This document shows positions 62,453-64,000 of a stretch of DNA of 64,000 nt, piece after piece. The notes beneath the pieces are model-generated. The model was given only the letters and a program-made list of their open reading frames with translations, had not been told where the DNA came from and made no database searches. Within the stretch, counting starts at the first letter, position 1. Each line of letters opens with the position of its first letter. A program made the position numbers and the translations under genes. Source of the stretch: Pacificitalea manganoxidans (GTDB lineage: Bacteria; Pseudomonadota; Alphaproteobacteria; Rhodobacterales; Rhodobacteraceae); NCBI RefSeq assembly GCF_002504165.1, contig NZ_CP021404.1:1488001-1552000 (forward strand), in the 5' to 3' direction.

Positions 62453-63694
62453 ATGCCGATCCCCATTTCCGCCAAGGTGCAGCAGCTGCGACCTTCGCCC
62501 AGTATGGCCGCCAAACAGCGCGTGCTGGAGCTCGAAGCGGCTGGTCGGAGCATCCTCGACTTTTGCCTTGGCGAACCCGATTTCGACACGCCCGCCTTCA
62601 TCATTGACGCCGCCGAACAGGCCATGCGCGCAGGCGACACCCACTACACCGCCGCCCAAGGCAAGCTCTCGCTGCGCGAGGCGGTATCACGCAAGCTCGC
62701 CACCGAGAACGGCGTCGATTATGCTCCCGCCGAGATCGTCATCGGCAACGGCGCGAAGCAGCTCATCTTCGAGGTGCTGGCGGCGACGCTTTCCGAGGGC
62801 GACGAGGTGATCGTGCCCACGCCCTACTGGGTGAGCTATCCGGACATCGTGACCCTCAACGGCGGTGTTCCGGTTATCACCACCTGCGGCCCCGAGGTGG
62901 ATTTCAAGCTAACGCCCGAGATCCTTGAGGCAGCCATCACCGAGCGCACCCGTTGGCTCATCGTGAACTCGCCCTCGAACCCCACCGGCGCGGTCTACAC
63001 CCGGGATGAATGGCTGGGGTTGGTCGCGGTGCTGGACCGTCACCCTCAGGTCGCGCTGATGACCGACGAGATTTACGAGAAAATCTTCTATGACGACCAC
63101 CGAACCATCACCCCAACCGCTATCGCTCCGGGGCTGAGGGACCGCTGCGTGGTGGTCAACGGCATGTCCAAAGCCTATGCCATGACCGGCTGGCGCGTGG
63201 GCTATGCCGCCGGGCCCGTCGAGGTCATCAAAGCAGTGACCAAGCTGCTCAGCCAGTCCACCAGCTGCCCGTGCGCCTTTGCCCAGACTGCCGCGACCGT
63301 CGCGCTCGAGACCGAAAACCCTGCCGTTGAGCAGATGCTCGAGGCCTACGCCGAGCGGCGTCAACTCATCGTCGAGGGGCTGAACGCCGCGCCGGGCATC
63401 GCTTGCGCGCTGCCCGATGCCGCCTTCTACGTTTTCGCTGATGTCCGCCCTCTGCTCGGCACGGTGACGTCTGACGGCCGCAGCATCGCTACCGACATCG
63501 ATCTTGTGGATTACCTGCTCGACGAGGCGTCGGTCGCGGTCATGGACGGCACGTCCTACGGCACGCCGGGTTTCTTGCGGCTGTCCTTTGCCGCCTCCAA
63601 CGAAACCATCCGTGCCGGCGTAGCGGCCATCGCCGCCGCGGTGTCACAGCTGACGGCCACCCAACAGGCTTTCGAAAAGGCAGACTACGCATGA
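62453..63694 (+). CDS. PLP-dependent aminotransferase (class I, aspartate-aminotransferase-like)
   Basis: 413 residues of fold type I. FCLGEPDFDTP and the glycine loop lie in the N-terminal part; NSPSNPTGAVY, MTDEIYEKIFYD and NGMSKAYAMTGWRVGYAAG with the PLP-binding Lys follow, and FLRLSFAASNETI gives the C-terminal substrate Arg that grips the alpha-carboxylate. It moves an amino group between an amino acid and a 2-oxo acid. AAAGAGGTTCTTCC precedes the ATG. The next gene, an RraA-family aldolase, overlaps by 4 bases (ATGA), so the product is probably a 2-oxo acid that the aldolase cleaves. Confidence 0.92.
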   Translation: MPIPISAKVQQLRPSPSMAAKQRVLELEAAGRSILDFCLGEPDFDTPAFIIDAAEQAMRAGDTHYTAAQGKLSLREAVSRKLATENGVDYAPAEIVIGNGAKQLIFEVLAATLSEGDEVIVPTPYWVSYPDIVTLNGGVPVITTCGPEVDFKLTPEILEAAITERTRWLIVNSPSNPTGAVYTRDEWLGLVAVLDRHPQVALMTDEIYEKIFYDDHRTITPTAIAPGLRDRCVVVNGMSKAYAMTGWRVGYAAGPVEVIKAVTKLLSQSTSCPCAFAQTAATVALETENPAVEQMLEAYAERRQLIVEGLNAAPGIACALPDAAFYVFADVRPLLGTVTSDGRSIATDIDLVDYLLDEASVAVMDGTSYGTPGFLRLSFAASNETIRAGVAAIAAAVSQLTATQQAFEKADYA

Positions 63695-64000
63695 CCTCGA
63701 CATCCTCCTTTGCCGCACAGTCGGCCGACCTTGAACTCATCATGGAATTCAGCAAATGCGCCGTCGCCAATGTAAGCGACAACCTTGATCGCCTGCGCGG
63801 CGCGGTCGGTCTGCGGCCGTTTCATGGCTCCGCGCCGATGGTTGGCCGGGCGCTGACGGTCAAGACTGCACCCGGTGACAATGCCTACATCCACCGCGCC
63901 CTTGACCTTGTTCAGCCAGGGGACGTCATCGTCGTCGACGGTGCGGGCCATGAGGACCGCGCGCTGATCGGGGGCATCATGATGGCGATTGCCCGCAAGC
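63691..64000 (+). CDS. RraA-family aldolase (HMG/CHA aldolase-like), cut by window edge
   Basis: The first 103 residues only. ANVSDNLDRLRGAVGLRPFHGSAPMVGRALTV, PGDNAYIHRALDLVQPGDVIVVDGAGHEDRALIGGIMMAIA match the N-terminal half of the RraA / 4-hydroxy-4-methyl-2-oxoglutarate aldolase family; the metal-binding Arg-Asp segment lies beyond the edge. Family enzymes split 4-hydroxy-4-methyl-2-oxoglutarate or 4-carboxy-4-hydroxy-2-oxoadipate to pyruvate plus pyruvate or oxaloacetate; others bind RNase E. The four-base overlap with an aminotransferase gene and the TRAP operon upstream favour the catabolic aldolase reading. Confidence 0.85.
   Translation, partial: MTSTSSFAAQSADLELIMEFSKCAVANVSDNLDRLRGAVGLRPFHGSAPMVGRALTVKTAPGDNAYIHRALDLVQPGDVIVVDGAGHEDRALIGGIMMAIARK

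Overview
The window reads as chromosomal DNA of a GC-rich alphaproteobacterium of the Rhodobacteraceae (Roseobacter-like) type. Signs of this are the single-subunit PntA/PntB transhydrogenase, the gcvT-gcvH-gcvP order behind a tandem glycine riboswitch, the tamA-tamB pair, a PuuE-UraD fusion, three TRAP transporters within 16 kb, and GTG/TTG starts behind clear Shine-Dalgarno (SD) sequences. All assignments come from reading the sequence and translations; no database search was run.

Left part (1-23.8 kb), mostly housekeeping metabolism: aminopeptidase N (cut by the window edge), two small envelope proteins, malate synthase G, a secreted three-repeat protein of unknown function, a class-I amidotransferase-like hydrolase, pntAB, two different GAPDH genes, a DoxX-type membrane protein, a peroxiredoxin, lipoyl synthase, a gamma-glutamylcyclotransferase-like protein, the glycine cleavage operon, a DUF2254 membrane protein, thioredoxin 2 and a glyoxalase. 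The GAPDH pair looks split by direction and cofactor. The first copy keeps the NAD-selecting Asp. The second has Ala there plus an Arg-Arg pair near the nucleotide, as expected of an NADP-linked, GapB-like gluconeogenic enzyme. Both are preceded by a TGTTAGCG/CGCTAACA-type operator.

Middle (23.9-41.7 kb): tRNA-Ala(CGC); a urate/ureide degradation cluster (allA and puuE-uraD on the minus strand, uraH divergent); a fused two-domain dipeptide-type ABC ATPase without permeases; tamA-tamB for outer-membrane assembly; an orphan ParA-like ATPase; a cytochrome c'; and an operon of a secreted ricin-B-like lectin, an adaptor and an RND pump.

Right part (41.9-64 kb), catabolic modules: (1) thiolase and TetR regulator divergent from SDR, acyl-CoA dehydrogenase, acyl-CoA synthetase, phosphotransferase, TRAP Q-M-P and quinone reductase, which looks like uptake and CoA-dependent breakdown of an organic acid; (2) LysR, TAXI-type solute-binding protein, fused TRAP permease and sulfatase, which looks like uptake and hydrolysis of a sulfate or phosphonate ester; (3) TRAP P-Q-M, aminotransferase and RraA-family aldolase (cut by the right edge).

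The least explained DNA is a family of about 175-bp structured repeats. Copies occupy the two large spacers between convergent genes (10.37-10.75 kb and 28.42-28.86 kb). Their first stem changes sequence between copies while staying paired, so a folded RNA or DNA element is probably what is conserved.
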